From: Variovorax jilinensis
Lineage (GTDB): Bacteria > Pseudomonadota > Gammaproteobacteria > Burkholderiales > Burkholderiaceae_C
DNA: 64,000 nt
Reading direction: 5' to 3'
NCBI RefSeq assembly: GCF_030316885.1
Contig: NZ_JASZYQ010000002.1
Location: forward strand, 256,001 to 320,000
The notes under the pieces were generated by a model, which saw nothing but the letters and a program-made list of their open reading frames with translations, had not been told where the DNA came from and did no database searches. This document shows positions 9,566 to 19,064 of the stretch, in pieces. Position 1 is the first letter of the stretch. The number at the start of each line of letters is the position of its first letter. Both the position numbers and the translations under genes were made by a program.

Positions 9566-10450
9566 CTAGACCAGCGTGCCGTCGAGCTCGCGGTGCCGCT
9601 TGAGCGCGGCCCAGCGGTCGCCGAAGCCGCGCGCGAGCTGCTCAACCAGGAACACCGAGCGATGCTGGCCGCCGGTGCAGCCGATGGCCACCGTCACGTA
9701 GCTTCGATGGTCGCGTGCCAGCGCATCGAGCCAGCGGGACAGGAACTGCTCGATGTCGCCGTACATGCGTGCCACGTCGTCGTGCTCGCGCAGCCAGTCC
9801 GCCACCGGCTGGTCGCGTCCGGTCAGCGGGCGCAGGCCGGCTACGTAGTGCGGATTGGGCAGCATGCGGACGTCGAACACGAAGTCGGCATCGAGCGGCA
9901 CGCCGCGCTTGAAGGCGAAGGATTCGAAGACCAGCGTGAGTGCGCTGTCGGGCGCCGAGATCAGTGCCTTGACGTAGCTCTGCAGCTGCGGCGGCCGGAT
10001 GATGCTGGTGTCGATCACGTCGGCGCCGTCGCGCAGGTCGGCCAGCAGCTCGCGTTCGAGCTCGATCGCCTGCACCAGCACGCGCTGCTGCTCGGGCGCA
10101 TCGCCGCTGCGCGGCTCCTGGCGCGACAGCGGATGGCGGCGCCGGGTCTCCGAATAGCGCCGGACCAGTGCATCGGTGGTGGCGTCGAGGAACAGCGAGC
10201 GCAGCGCGATGCCCTGCTTGCGCAGCGAATCGAGCTGCTGCGGCACCAGCGGCAGCGAGACGCCGCTTCGCACGTCCATCGCGATCGCGACCTTGGAGGC
10301 CTGCTGCTGCTGTTGCAGCACGACGAAGGGCGCAAGCAGCTCGGGCGGCAGGTTGTCGACGCAGTAGTAGCCGGCGTCCTCCAGTGCATGCAGGGCGACG
10401 GACTTGCCGGAGCCCGACATGCCGGTGATGAGGACCAGGTCGAGGCTCAT
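9566..10450 (-). CDS. rapZ: RNase adapter protein / nucleotide-binding RapZ
   Basis: A 294-residue P-loop protein with Walker A GMSGSGKS (10-17) and the conserved C-terminal [13 protein letters not shown] segment of the RapZ/YvcJ family. In E. coli, RapZ senses glucosamine-6-phosphate and delivers small RNAs to RNase E; that role is inferred here by homology. Its ATG overlaps the recN stop by ATGA, so nadK-recN-rapZ forms one minus-strand unit. It converges on mutY with 22 bp between stops. Confidence 0.93.
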   Translation of the reverse strand: MSLDLVLITGMSGSGKSVALHALEDAGYYCVDNLPPELLAPFVVLQQQQQASKVAIAMDVRSGVSLPLVPQQLDSLRKQGIALRSLFLDATTDALVRRYSETRRRHPLSRQEPRSGDAPEQQRVLVQAIELERELLADLRDGADVIDTSIIRPPQLQSYVKALISAPDSALTLVFESFAFKRGVPLDADFVFDVRMLPNPHYVAGLRPLTGRDQPVADWLREHDDVARMYGDIEQFLSRWLDALARDHRSYVTVAIGCTGGQHRSVFLVEQLARGFGDRWAALKRHRELDGTLV

Positions 10451-12132
10451 GGCGTGGTGGCCGGTGAGGGATGACCCAGCATCTCGCGCGCATGCGCGAG
10501 CGAGGTCCCGGTGACGCGCTCGCCGCCCAGCATGCGGGCGATTTCCTGGGCGCGCCCCTCGCGGTCGAGCGTGGCGACGCCGCTCTCCGTGCGAGCGGCC
10601 TGCGTGCCCTTCGAGGGTGTCTGGCGCTTCTCGACGCGCAGGTGATGGTCGGCGCTGGCGGCGACCTGCGGCAGATGGGTCACGGCCAGCACCTGGCGAT
10701 CGCGGCCGAGCTGCTTCATGAGGCGGCCGACGGTCTCGGCGACGGCGCCGCCCACGCCCGCGTCGACCTCGTCGAAGATCAGCGTCTGCGCCGCACCGAG
10801 TTCGCTGGTGGTCACCGCGATCGCCAGCGCGATGCGCGACAGCTCGCCGCCCGAGGCCACCTTGCCGATCGAGCGCGGCGTGCTGCCCGCATGGCCCGCG
10901 ACCAGGAAGCCGATCTCCTCGAGGCCGGCGCGGCCGGGCTGCGCCAGGGGCTGCAGCGAGACCTCGAAGCGCCCCCCCTTCATGCCGAGTTCCTGCATGG
11001 CCTGCGTGACCGACTGCGAGAGCCTGGGCGCCGCCTGCTTGCGTGCCTTGGCGAGCGCCTTGGCTTCCTTCATGTAGGCCTGCTGGGCCGCCTGCTCGGC
11101 GCGTTCCAGCGCCTCGAGGTCGCTTTGCGCGTCGAGGGCGGCCAGCTCGGCCTGCCAGCCGGACAGCAATGCCGGCAGTTCGGACGGCGGGCGCCGGTAG
11201 CGGCGCGCGAGCGACATCCAGAGGCCCATGCGCTCGTCCAGTTCGGCCAGTTTCTCGGGGTCGGTGTCGGCCTCGCGCAGGTAGCCGTGCAGCGAATGGG
11301 CGGCGTCGGACGCCTGTGCGACGCTCGAGGCCAGGACTTCGCCGAGCGCCTTGAACTCGGGCTCGATGTGCTCGCAATTCTGCAGCAGCGCGACCGCGCG
11401 GCTCAGTGCGGCGAGGGCGCCGTTGTCGTCGTCCTCGAGCGCGTTGCTGGCGCCCTGGGCGGCGTCGATCAGGGCCTGGGCATTGGAAATGCGGCTGTGG
11501 CTGGCCGAGAGCTCGGCCCATTCGTCCTCGCCGGGTCCAAGCTTGGCGACCTCGGCCAGCTGCCATTGCAGGCGCTCGCGCTCGCGCTGCAGCGAATCCT
11601 GGGCCGAACGCGCGGTGTCGAGCGCGGCGATGGCCTGGCGCCAGGCCCCCCAGCTGGTGTCGAGCGTGCCGCTCGCGATGCCGGCATAGGCATCGAGCAG
11701 GCCGCGCACCGCATCGGGCCGGGTCAGGCTCTGCCACGCATGCTGGCCGTGGATGTCGAGCAGCCGATCGCCGAGCTCGCGCAACTGGGTGGCGGTGGCC
11801 GGGCTGCCGTTGATCCAGCCGCGGCTGCGGCCCTGCAGGTCGACCGTGCGGCGCAGCAGCAGGGCATCGCCGCCGGCCTCGAAGCCGCCGTCGTCGAGCC
11901 AGCCGGCCAGCGCCGGGTCGGCATCGAATTCGGCGCTCACGTCGAGCCGTTCGGCCCCTTCGCGCACCGCACCGGCATCGGCCCGATTGCCGAGCGCCAG
12001 CTGCAGGGCGTCGATCAGGATCGACTTGCCAGCGCCGGTTTCGCCGGTGAGCACCGTGAAGCCGGCGGACAGATCGATTTCCAGCGAGCGCACGATCACG
12101 AAATCGCGCAGCGCTATGCGCCTCAGGGCCAT
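10447..12132 (-). CDS. recN: DNA repair protein RecN
   Basis: An SMC-like ATPase acting in recombinational repair of double-strand breaks. It is 561 residues with Walker A GETGAGKS (30-37), a long coiled-coil middle, and Walker [13 protein letters not shown] near the C-terminus. The ATG at 12132 lies two bases past the nadK stop, and its Shine-Dalgarno AAGGAGG is inside the last nadK codons, which fixes the start. It belongs to the same functional field as the recCBD genes at 37-46 kb but is unlinked to them. Confidence 0.95.
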   Translation of the reverse strand: MALRRIALRDFVIVRSLEIDLSAGFTVLTGETGAGKSILIDALQLALGNRADAGAVREGAERLDVSAEFDADPALAGWLDDGGFEAGGDALLLRRTVDLQGRSRGWINGSPATATQLRELGDRLLDIHGQHAWQSLTRPDAVRGLLDAYAGIASGTLDTSWGAWRQAIAALDTARSAQDSLQRERERLQWQLAEVAKLGPGEDEWAELSASHSRISNAQALIDAAQGASNALEDDDNGALAALSRAVALLQNCEHIEPEFKALGEVLASSVAQASDAAHSLHGYLREADTDPEKLAELDERMGLWMSLARRYRRPPSELPALLSGWQAELAALDAQSDLEALERAEQAAQQAYMKEAKALAKARKQAAPRLSQSVTQAMQELGMKGGRFEVSLQPLAQPGRAGLEEIGFLVAGHAGSTPRSIGKVASGGELSRIALAIAVTTSELGAAQTLIFDEVDAGVGGAVAETVGRLMKQLGRDRQVLAVTHLPQVAASADHHLRVEKRQTPSKGTQAARTESGVATLDREGRAQEIARMLGGERVTGTSLAHAREMLGHPSPATTP

Positions 12133-12134
12133 GT

Positions 12135-13028
12135 TCAGGAGCCTCCTTCGTTCCAGTGCAGCTTCTTGCGCAGGGTGTCGAAGTAGCTCCAGCCCCGCGG
12201 GTGCAGGAAGCGCACGCGGTAGTCCGAGCGCCGCACCATCACGCGGTCGCCGATCGCCAGCGAGGCCAGCGACTGCATGTCGAAATTGGCGCTGGCATCG
12301 CGGCCGCCGACCAGCTCGATCGTGACCTCGTCGGCATCGGGCAGCAGCAACGGCCGGTTCGACAGCGTGTGCGGCGCGATCGGCACCAGCACCCAGCCAC
12401 GCACCGCCGGATGAAGCAGCGGGCCGCCGGCCGACAGCGCGTAGGCGGTCGAGCCGGTGGGCGTGGCGAGGATCATGCCGTCGGCGCGCTGGTTGGCCAC
12501 GAAGTGGCGCCCGACCGTGACCCGCAGCTCGACCATGCCCGAGGTGGCACCGCGATTGACCACGACGTCGTTCATGGCGAGCGTGTCGAACACCGAAACG
12601 CCGTCGCGCATCACCGTGGCCTGCATCAGCGTTCGCAGGTCTTCCTCGTATTCGCCGGCCAGCATCGGCACCAGCGTCGCCTGGTAGTTGTCGAGCGCGA
12701 TGTCGGTCACGAAGCCGAGCCGGCCGCGGTTGATGCCGATCAGCGGCAGGTCGTGCGGCGCCAGCTGGCGGCCGATGCCGAGCATCGTGCCGTCGCCGCC
12801 GACCACCAGGCCGAGGTCGCACCGCTGGCCGATCTCCTCGACCGTGAGCGCCGGGTAGGGGCCCTGTTCGACCTCGGTCTGCGACTTCTCGACGTAGACC
12901 CGGCAGCCCTGCGATTCGAGGAAGTTGCCGATGCCTTCCATGACGTTGTCCTGCGCCCCGCACTGCGCCCGGGCGCCGGAGGCCTGGTATTTACCGATCA
13001 GTGCGACGTGCCGAAAGCGAGAGCTCAT
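12135..13028 (-). CDS. nadK: NAD kinase
   Basis: Phosphorylates NAD to NADP. The 297-residue length is typical. It shows the GGDGT motif (77-81), [11 protein letters not shown], the [10 protein letters not shown] region equivalent to the NE/D motif, and the conserved [15 protein letters not shown] segment. It is the first gene of nadK-recN-rapZ and is divergent from hrcA across only 28 bp, as in other proteobacteria where hrcA/grpE and nadK/recN adjoin. Confidence 0.95.
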   Translation of the reverse strand: MSSRFRHVALIGKYQASGARAQCGAQDNVMEGIGNFLESQGCRVYVEKSQTEVEQGPYPALTVEEIGQRCDLGLVVGGDGTMLGIGRQLAPHDLPLIGINRGRLGFVTDIALDNYQATLVPMLAGEYEEDLRTLMQATVMRDGVSVFDTLAMNDVVVNRGATSGMVELRVTVGRHFVANQRADGMILATPTGSTAYALSAGGPLLHPAVRGWVLVPIAPHTLSNRPLLLPDADEVTIELVGGRDASANFDMQSLASLAIGDRVMVRRSDYRVRFLHPRGWSYFDTLRKKLHWNEGGS

Positions 13029-13056
13029 TCACAAATTACAACATTAAAATCACTCG

Positions 13057-14064
13057 ATGCTGGACGACCGTGCCAAGTTGCTGCTGAAGACTCTCGTCGA
13101 GCGCTACATCGCCGACGGCCAGCCCGTGGGCTCGCGCACCTTGTCGCGCGCGCCGGGGCTCGATCTGTCGCCGGCAACCATCCGCAACGTCATGTCCGAT
13201 CTCGAGGTCCTGGGGCTCATTGCCAGCCCCCACACCTCGGCCGGTCGCATTCCCACCGCGCGCGGCTACCGGCTCTTCGTCGACACCATGCTGACCGCGG
13301 AGCGCGAGCAGTTCGCCTCCGCGCCCAGCCTGGCGCCCGACCAGCCGCAGAAGGTGATCGCCAATGCGGCCAACCTGCTGTCGAACCTGTCGCAGTTCGT
13401 CGGTGTGGTGATGGCGCCGCGGCGCACCTCGGTGTTCCGGCAGATCGAGTTCCTGCGCCTGTCCGACCGCCGGCTGCTGGTGATCATCGTCGCGCCGGAC
13501 GGCGACGTGCAGAACCGCGTGATCTTTCCCGAGGCCGACTACACGCAGTCGCAGCTGGTCGAGGCCGCGAACTACATCAACGCCCATTTCGCGGGCCTCA
13601 GCATCGAGCAGGTGCGCGACCGGCTGCAGTCCGAGGTCGAGCAGCTGCGCGGCGAGATCGCGGCGCTGATGCAGGCCGCGGTGCAGGTCAGCTCCGAGGT
13701 CATGACCGAGGCCCAGGACGAGGTCGTGATCGCGGGCGAGCGCAACCTGCTCGCCGTGACCGACTTCTCGAGCGACATGAGCCACCTGCGGCGCGCCTTC
13801 GAGCTGTTCGAGCAGAAGACCCAGATCATGCGTCTGCTGGATGTCTCGAGCCAGGCCGAGGGCGTGCGCATCTTCATCGGTGGCGAGAGCCAGGTGGTGC
13901 CTTTCGACGACCTGTCGATCGTGAGCGCGAACTACGAGGTCGACGGCCGGGTGGTCGGCACGCTGGGCGTCATCGGCCCCACGCGCATGCCCTACGAACG
14001 CATGATCCAGATCGTCGACATCACGTCGAGGCTGGTGACCAACGCGCTGAGCCATCGCAAGTAG
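13057..14064 (+). CDS. hrcA: Heat-inducible transcription repressor HrcA
   Basis: Represses heat-shock operons by binding CIRCE elements, with activity modulated by GroEL. It is 335 residues: an N-terminal winged helix ([18 protein letters not shown], about 43-60), the conserved [16 protein letters not shown] segment, and the GAF-like HrcA domain. I see no CIRCE inverted repeat within this window, so its targets lie elsewhere. The 28-bp region shared with nadK is AT-rich and must contain one promoter; the other probably lies within a coding region. Confidence 0.95.
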   Translation: MLDDRAKLLLKTLVERYIADGQPVGSRTLSRAPGLDLSPATIRNVMSDLEVLGLIASPHTSAGRIPTARGYRLFVDTMLTAEREQFASAPSLAPDQPQKVIANAANLLSNLSQFVGVVMAPRRTSVFRQIEFLRLSDRRLLVIIVAPDGDVQNRVIFPEADYTQSQLVEAANYINAHFAGLSIEQVRDRLQSEVEQLRGEIAALMQAAVQVSSEVMTEAQDEVVIAGERNLLAVTDFSSDMSHLRRAFELFEQKTQIMRLLDVSSQAEGVRIFIGGESQVVPFDDLSIVSANYEVDGRVVGTLGVIGPTRMPYERMIQIVDITSRLVTNALSHRK

Positions 14065-14103
14065 CGGGGAGGGCGAGGCGCTCCCCTAGAATCCCGGGCG
14101 AGT

Positions 14104-14180
14104 GGGCCGTTAGCTCAGTTGGTCAGAGCAGCGGACTCATAATCCGTTGGTCCCTGGTTCAAGCCCAGGACGGCCTACCA
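14104..14180 (+). tRNA. tRNA with CAT anticodon (probable Ile2, or elongator Met)
   Basis: A 77-nt cloverleaf with encoded CCA. The acceptor GGGCCGT pairs with ACGGCCT, and the anticodon loop is CTCATAA. It lacks initiator features (position 1-72 is a G-U pair). The C4-G69 and C5-G68 acceptor pairs, plus the T-arm CCTGG-TTCAAGC-CCAGG, resemble E. coli tRNA-Ile2, whose CAT wobble base is converted to lysidine, more than elongator tRNA-Met. A TAGAAT -10 box lies at 14087-14092. Identity between Ile2 and Met is inferred. Confidence 0.9.
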
Positions 14181-14226
14181 CTCTCACCGCCTGCACGCTC
14201 GATCCGGGCGGTCGTCTTCCCTGCCA

Positions 14227-15147
14227 TCACGGCACGAACACGCTCTTCCAATCCCGCTTCATGCTGACCACGTCGATGCCGTAATCGGCCGCATGGTCGA
14301 GCGCATCGACCAGCGGGCTCAGCCTGAACTCGCGGTCGTAGGCGAACTCGCGCTCGGCGTCGTCATGGTGCAGCAGCAGCGCCAGGCTCGCGCCCTTGCC
14401 CGACTTGGCGTAGCGCAGCATCGCCAGGTCGCCGTCGGAGTTGCCGAAGGCGAGGATGGGCCGTCGCCCGATGTGCAGCGCGATGTTCTGCGTCTTGACC
14501 TCGCGGTCGTCGAAGCTGCCGAGTTCCGACAGCTTGAGCATCTCGACGCGGCCGTCGCGGACCTCGAAGCGGGTCTTGAGGCTGCTGCCGATCACCTGCT
14601 CGTTCGGAATGCCATAGACCTCCTCGGCGAAGGCGCGCATGAGGTCGATGCCGCCGCCGCTCACGATGAAGGTCTTGAAGCCATGGGCGCGCAGGTACGC
14701 CAATAGCTCGATCTGCGGCTGGTAGGCGCAGCGCGTGAAGGGCCGCCCGAGCTTCGGATGCACGGCGGTGGCGAGCCATTCGCGCGCGATGGCGTCGAAC
14801 TCGTCGACGGTCATGCCGGCGTGGGTTGCGAAGGCGGCCTCGAAGGCACCCTGCTTACCCAGGCTCGCGATGGTCTTCAGGTCGTGCTCGAGGAAGGCCT
14901 TGAAGGGCTGGCGCTCCTTCATGCCCGGATCCTTCTCGGCCAATGCCTTCAGGCGCGCATCGGCGAAGAAGAACTGGGCCTGCAGGGGCTGTTCGCACCA
15001 CAGCGTGCCGTCGTTGTCGAAGGTCGCGATGCGTTCGGCAGGACGCACGAAATCGGCACCGCCTTCGCGCGTGACGCGGGCGACGAAGTCGATGATGGCG
15101 TCCCGGGCGGGTCCGCTGTTCCACGAAGGGAGAAGGTCGCTGGCCAT
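14227..15147 (-). CDS. HAD-family phosphatase
   Basis: A 306-residue cytoplasmic haloacid-dehalogenase-superfamily protein. Motif I is DNDGT (44-48), motif II lies in FIVSGGGIDLM, and motif III/IV in FGNSDGDLAMLRYA. The large helical cap between motifs I and II and the SGGG segment resemble phosphoserine-phosphatase-like members. No substrate can be named. The ATG at 15147 is used because the frame upstream carries no family features. It is transcribed divergently from the cold-shock/excalibur gene. Confidence 0.85.
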   Translation of the reverse strand: MASDLLPSWNSGPARDAIIDFVARVTREGGADFVRPAERIATFDNDGTLWCEQPLQAQFFFADARLKALAEKDPGMKERQPFKAFLEHDLKTIASLGKQGAFEAAFATHAGMTVDEFDAIAREWLATAVHPKLGRPFTRCAYQPQIELLAYLRAHGFKTFIVSGGGIDLMRAFAEEVYGIPNEQVIGSSLKTRFEVRDGRVEMLKLSELGSFDDREVKTQNIALHIGRRPILAFGNSDGDLAMLRYAKSGKGASLALLLHHDDAEREFAYDREFRLSPLVDALDHAADYGIDVVSMKRDWKSVFVP

Positions 15148-15215
15148 GGGCGAGATTCCTGTTCGGATGGGTGTCCGCAAGCTTAACCCCGGGCACACTC
15201 GACCTTGGGACAATC

Positions 15216-15803
15216 ATGGCCAAGGCCGCCTCGAACATGGCACTCACCGGAAAGCTCAGCAGCTGGAACGACGACCGGGGCTTCGGCTTCATTGCGCCGC
15301 GGGACGGCGGTCGCGAACTGTTCGTTCACATCAGTGCCTTTCCGAGGGACGGCTCCCGCCCCACGGTGGGCGAGACGGTCAGCTTCGAATTGGGCCGCGG
15401 CAAGGACGGCAAGCCCCAGGCGGTCAAGGTCTTGCGGCAGGCTCTCGGGGACCCGTCCACCTATCCACGTGCCGCTTCGCAGCCCGCGCGTCCAGGGCGC
15501 TCGCCGGTCAATGCACTCGTGGGCTTCGTGCTCGTGGTCGCCATCGCGGCCTTCGGTTATTTCCAGTACCAGCGCCATGCACGGCAGCAAGACGCGTCGG
15601 CTCTCCTTGCGCCACAGGCGGTCGACCCACCCCAACCCGCGGCCAGCGTCTACCGATGCGACGGCCGGACCCATTGCTCGCAGATGAGCTCGTGCGCCGA
15701 GGCCAGGTTCTTCCTCAGGAACTGCCCGGGCGTCGAGATGGATGGCGATGGCGACGGCGTGCCCTGCGAGCAGCAGTGGTGCACCAGCCCTTTTGCCAAG
15801 TAG
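15216..15803 (+). CDS. Cold-shock domain / membrane / excalibur protein
   Basis: A 195-residue fusion. Residues 8-75 form a cold-shock OB fold with RNP1 RGFGFI (21-26) and RNP2 LFVHIS (35-40), which normally bind single-stranded nucleic acid. One transmembrane helix follows at about 96-115 (NALVGFVLVVAIAAFGYF). The C-terminal 45 residues are an excalibur calcium-binding module (YRCDGRTHCSQMSSCAEA, then DGDGDGVPCEQQWC). This places a nucleic-acid fold in the cytoplasm and the Ca-binding module outside. The start at 15216 is the first ATG close to the cold-shock fold. Confidence 0.85.
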   Translation: MAKAASNMALTGKLSSWNDDRGFGFIAPRDGGRELFVHISAFPRDGSRPTVGETVSFELGRGKDGKPQAVKVLRQALGDPSTYPRAASQPARPGRSPVNALVGFVLVVAIAAFGYFQYQRHARQQDASALLAPQAVDPPQPAASVYRCDGRTHCSQMSSCAEARFFLRNCPGVEMDGDGDGVPCEQQWCTSPFAK

Positions 15804-15998
15804 CCGCCAACCATTTCGAAGGCGATCCTCCCGATCAGGTAGATGCCGGTCTTGACGCCGCGCCCCGCACTCGTCACGATCCGCGAGGGCGCGAAGAAGC
15901 AAGAGCAAAAGCCTAAGCGATCGGAGGGGCGATTGGTCCAAGGTGCGGGATCCAGGGCGCGCAGCCGGGCGGGGCAGGCCGACGACGCAGGAAAGGTC

Positions 15999-18266
15999 GT
16001 GCGGGTCGCGATCGTGGGCGGTGGCTGCGCGGGCGTCGCCGCCGCCTGGCAGCTCGGCAATCTCAACATCGAGCGGGCCAGGCTGTCTCCGGCCGAGCAG
16101 CGCAGCCTGCCGGAATACCGGATCACGCTGTACGAGGCCAGCTGGCGGCTGGGCGGCAAGGGAGCCTCGGTGCGCGATGCGCACGGGCGCATCCTCGAGC
16201 ACGGTCTGCACGTCTGGCTGGGCTTCTACGAGAACGCCTTCCGGCTGATGCGCGAATGCTATGCAGAGGTCGAGGCCGCGGGCTGGGGTCCCGACAAGGC
16301 TCTGGGCAAGCGCCTGCCGCACGGCCGCTTCGACGATGCCTTTGCGCCCGAGCCGCACATCGGCGTCGCCAGCCGGCGCAACGGCGCGTGGGAGACCTGG
16401 TCCGGCTTCTTCCCGCCGATGAAGGGCCAGCCCGGCGAGCCGCTCGATGCCGCCACCAATCCTTTCAGCGCCTGGGGCTACCTGGCGCGCGCGCTAGCCC
16501 TGGCCAAGGCCCTGATCCAGAGCGTGCTGGCGCCGCCGAACGCGGGCCGCGAGACCGGTCCGCGCGCGCCGCGAGGCCGCTCGGCGCTCGACGAGGCGGT
16601 CGAACTCGACTTCTCCTTCGACCCCGGCGCCTCGCCCGACGTGCTGGTCGAACGCTTCACGGTGCTCGCACGCGGCGTGCTGCTGACCTCCGCCGCCGGG
16701 CTGCTGCAGGCGGCGACCTTCGTGGAGAGCCTGCTGCGCGAGCAGAATCCGGCGCCGCAGATCGCGAACTCGCTGCTCAAGGTGATCGAGGCCCTGGCCA
16801 CCAACACGCGCAGGCAACTGCAGGACCTGGTGCTGATCGACGAGGAGGTGCGGCGCAAGACCGAGATCCTCGACCTGATCATGACGATCGTGATCGGCCT
16901 CTACCGCGACCGCGTCTTCTTCGACGAGCGCGGGCTCGATGCGATCGACGGCATCGACTACCGCGACTGGCTGCAGAAGCACGGCGCGACCACGGGCGCC
17001 ATCGATTCGCCGCTGGTGCTGGGCATCTACGACCTCGTCTTCGCCTACCGCGACGGCGACCATCGCAAGCCTTCGCTCTCGGCCGCGCAGGCGCTGCGCG
17101 GTGCGATGCGCATGTTCTTCACCTACCGCGGCTCGATGTTCTGGCGCCTGTGCTCCGGGATGGGCGATGCCGTGTTCGCGCCGATGTACCGGGCGCTCGA
17201 GCGGCGCGGTGTCAGGTTTCGCTTCCTGCATCAGCTGGCGGGTCTGGATTTCGATTTCGGCCCCCGGCAGCCGCGGCTGCGGGCGCTGCGCTTCACGACC
17301 GGCGGCGACGCGGCGCTGCTCGCAAGCTCCGGCGCGTCGGCGCTCGATGCGCAGGGATGCTGGCCCGACGATCCGCTGGCCGCTTTCGATCAGGCGGTGC
17401 GCGCCAAGGTCGCGGACCCCCCGCCGCTTCGTGCCGGCACCGATTTCGACGTCGCGGTAATCGCTGTCGGCAAGGACGATTTCGTCGCCGCCTGCCAGGG
17501 CTCGGCACCCGACGCCTCCAAGGTGTCGCCCTTCGTCGATCTGCCGGCCTGGGAGCTCATGCGGCAGCGCGTGCAGACCGTGGCCACCCGCTCGGCGCAG
17601 GTCTGGCTGTCGCAGGACCTCGAGGCGCTGGGCTGGGACCGCGGCCCCGTGATCGTCGCGGGGCTCGATGCGCCGCAGCGGGACGAGCCGCGCCAGAAGA
17701 TCAGCCGGCGCTACGAGACCTGGGCCGACATGACGCACGTGCTTGCCGCCGAGCGCGCCTGGCGCGCCAATGTCGCGCGCGACGCGGGGCATGCAGCCGT
17801 GCCCGACGGCGTGCGCTCGGTCGCGTATTTCTGCGGCGTCGCCCTCGAGCCCAGGAAAGGGCCGTTGGCGCCGCCGCCTGATCCCATCGACGAGCTCGGC
17901 GCCTTTCTCGAATCGGAGATGAGGCCGCTGTGGCCGCGCGCCTTCCTCGGTCAGCGGTCGCCAATCGACCTGCTGATGGCCGCCGATGGTCTCGGCGCGG
18001 GCAGCAGGGCCCACCTGCAGCAGCAATACGTGGTCGAGCACCGGATCGGCAGCGATCGCTACACGCAGTCGCTGCCGGGCAGCGGTACCGCGCGCATCTC
18101 GCCGCTCGACCCCACCTTCGCCAACATGACGATCGCGGGCGACTGGACCGATTGCGGCTTCAACGGCGGCTGCGTCGAGGCGGCCGTGATGTCGGGAATG
18201 CTCGCGGCGCACGCGGTCAGCGGCCGCGTCGACCTCGACGCCATCGTGGGGTTCCACCACCCATGA
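15999..18266 (+). CDS. Carotenoid-desaturase-like FAD oxidoreductase
   Basis: A large flavoprotein (755 residues from GTG 15999) of the amine-oxidase/phytoene-desaturase superfamily. It starts MRVAIVGGGCAGVAAAW, the FAD-binding GxGxxG fold. EHGLHVWLGFYENAFRLMREC is the second conserved block. The C-terminus has IAGDWTDCGFNGGCVEAAVMSG, the family's FAD-contacting end. It is much longer than CrtI or HpnE (about 420-520), with extra helical sequence at about 150-330. An in-frame ATG at 15843 would add 52 low-complexity basic residues; AGGAAAG just before 15999 favours the GTG. First gene of a five-gene operon with a polyprenyl synthase. Substrate unknown, probably an isoprenoid. Confidence 0.82.
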   Translation: MRVAIVGGGCAGVAAAWQLGNLNIERARLSPAEQRSLPEYRITLYEASWRLGGKGASVRDAHGRILEHGLHVWLGFYENAFRLMRECYAEVEAAGWGPDKALGKRLPHGRFDDAFAPEPHIGVASRRNGAWETWSGFFPPMKGQPGEPLDAATNPFSAWGYLARALALAKALIQSVLAPPNAGRETGPRAPRGRSALDEAVELDFSFDPGASPDVLVERFTVLARGVLLTSAAGLLQAATFVESLLREQNPAPQIANSLLKVIEALATNTRRQLQDLVLIDEEVRRKTEILDLIMTIVIGLYRDRVFFDERGLDAIDGIDYRDWLQKHGATTGAIDSPLVLGIYDLVFAYRDGDHRKPSLSAAQALRGAMRMFFTYRGSMFWRLCSGMGDAVFAPMYRALERRGVRFRFLHQLAGLDFDFGPRQPRLRALRFTTGGDAALLASSGASALDAQGCWPDDPLAAFDQAVRAKVADPPPLRAGTDFDVAVIAVGKDDFVAACQGSAPDASKVSPFVDLPAWELMRQRVQTVATRSAQVWLSQDLEALGWDRGPVIVAGLDAPQRDEPRQKISRRYETWADMTHVLAAERAWRANVARDAGHAAVPDGVRSVAYFCGVALEPRKGPLAPPPDPIDELGAFLESEMRPLWPRAFLGQRSPIDLLMAADGLGAGSRAHLQQQYVVEHRIGSDRYTQSLPGSGTARISPLDPTFANMTIAGDWTDCGFNGGCVEAAVMSGMLAAHAVSGRVDLDAIVGFHHP

Positions 18267-19063
18267 CCCGCCCCTGGACCAGGCCGGCGCTGCCGGTCAC
18301 CCAACCCCGACGCGGCTTTGGCGGCATCTACCGGAGCGCCGATGTCGAGCGCGACGGCGTGACGCTCGCGGGCGTGCCGATGCAGACCGCGTCGGACGCC
18401 GTGGTGGCCGCGGTCGAGCTCGGCTACAAGGTCGCCGACGCGCAACTCAAGCGCGGCCATCGGCTCGCGAAGCAGCTGGGCGGCGCGGCCAGGCGCGCGG
18501 GCATCGACAGCGCGGCGCAGCCGGTCGACGCTGCCGAACGCATGCTGTCGCGTTCGATGCTGCTGCTGCTCGAATGGGTCGAGGGCGCGGCCGTCGATCC
18601 CAAGGGGCCGTTGCGGCGACTGGCACGGGCCGAGTACGAGGCGCTCGGTGCCGCCTTCGGACTCACCAGGCACAAGGAACATCATGACGCCGGCCACAAG
18701 ACTGCCGAGCCGCCGGTGCCTGCCGCGGCCGCCGCAGCGGCGCAGTCCCTGCCGGAAGCTGCTGCAGGCAGGGTGGCGCGGCTGGTCGTGCGGCACGAGG
18801 CCGGCAGTGCGCTGCGCGTGGTTCGCCTGACCGAGGCCAGCTGGTCGTCGGCGCCGGGGCCCGAGGGCTGGCCCTTGCCGCTGGTCTTCCATCATGCGGC
18901 GACGCCGCAGACCCCGCCGCTGGCGGCCACGCTGGTGCCGCTGGCCCACGGCGGCATGGAGCTGCGCGTGCGCACCGAGGCCGAGCATCCCTCCGGTCTG
19001 TGGGCGGCGGCGATCTGCGATGCCGATGGCATGCAGATCGGCCTGGTCGAGCTGAGGCTCTGA
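18263..19063 (+). CDS. Uncharacterised protein of the isoprenoid-type operon
   Basis: A 266-residue protein I do not recognise. Its ATG overlaps the upstream stop by ATGA and its stop is one base before the next ATG, so it is firmly part of the operon. The N-terminal 130 residues are helical with repeated Ala/Leu (VVAAVELGYKVADAQLKRGH). A low-complexity Ala/Pro/Glu linker spans about 140-165, and the C-terminal 100 residues look like a compact beta domain. It has no signal peptide, no clear membrane segment and no catalytic motif. It could be a scaffold or accessory subunit for its neighbours; that is inference from position only. Confidence 0.8.
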   Translation: MTRPWTRPALPVTQPRRGFGGIYRSADVERDGVTLAGVPMQTASDAVVAAVELGYKVADAQLKRGHRLAKQLGGAARRAGIDSAAQPVDAAERMLSRSMLLLLEWVEGAAVDPKGPLRRLARAEYEALGAAFGLTRHKEHHDAGHKTAEPPVPAAAAAAAQSLPEAAAGRVARLVVRHEAGSALRVVRLTEASWSSAPGPEGWPLPLVFHHAATPQTPPLAATLVPLAHGGMELRVRTEAEHPSGLWAAAICDADGMQIGLVELRL

Positions 19064-19064
19064 G

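Noticed and set aside
14186..14215. ACCGCC-N15-GGCGGT hairpin after the CAT tRNA
   Set aside because: The stem is short with a long loop and a weak T-tract; not convincing as a terminator.
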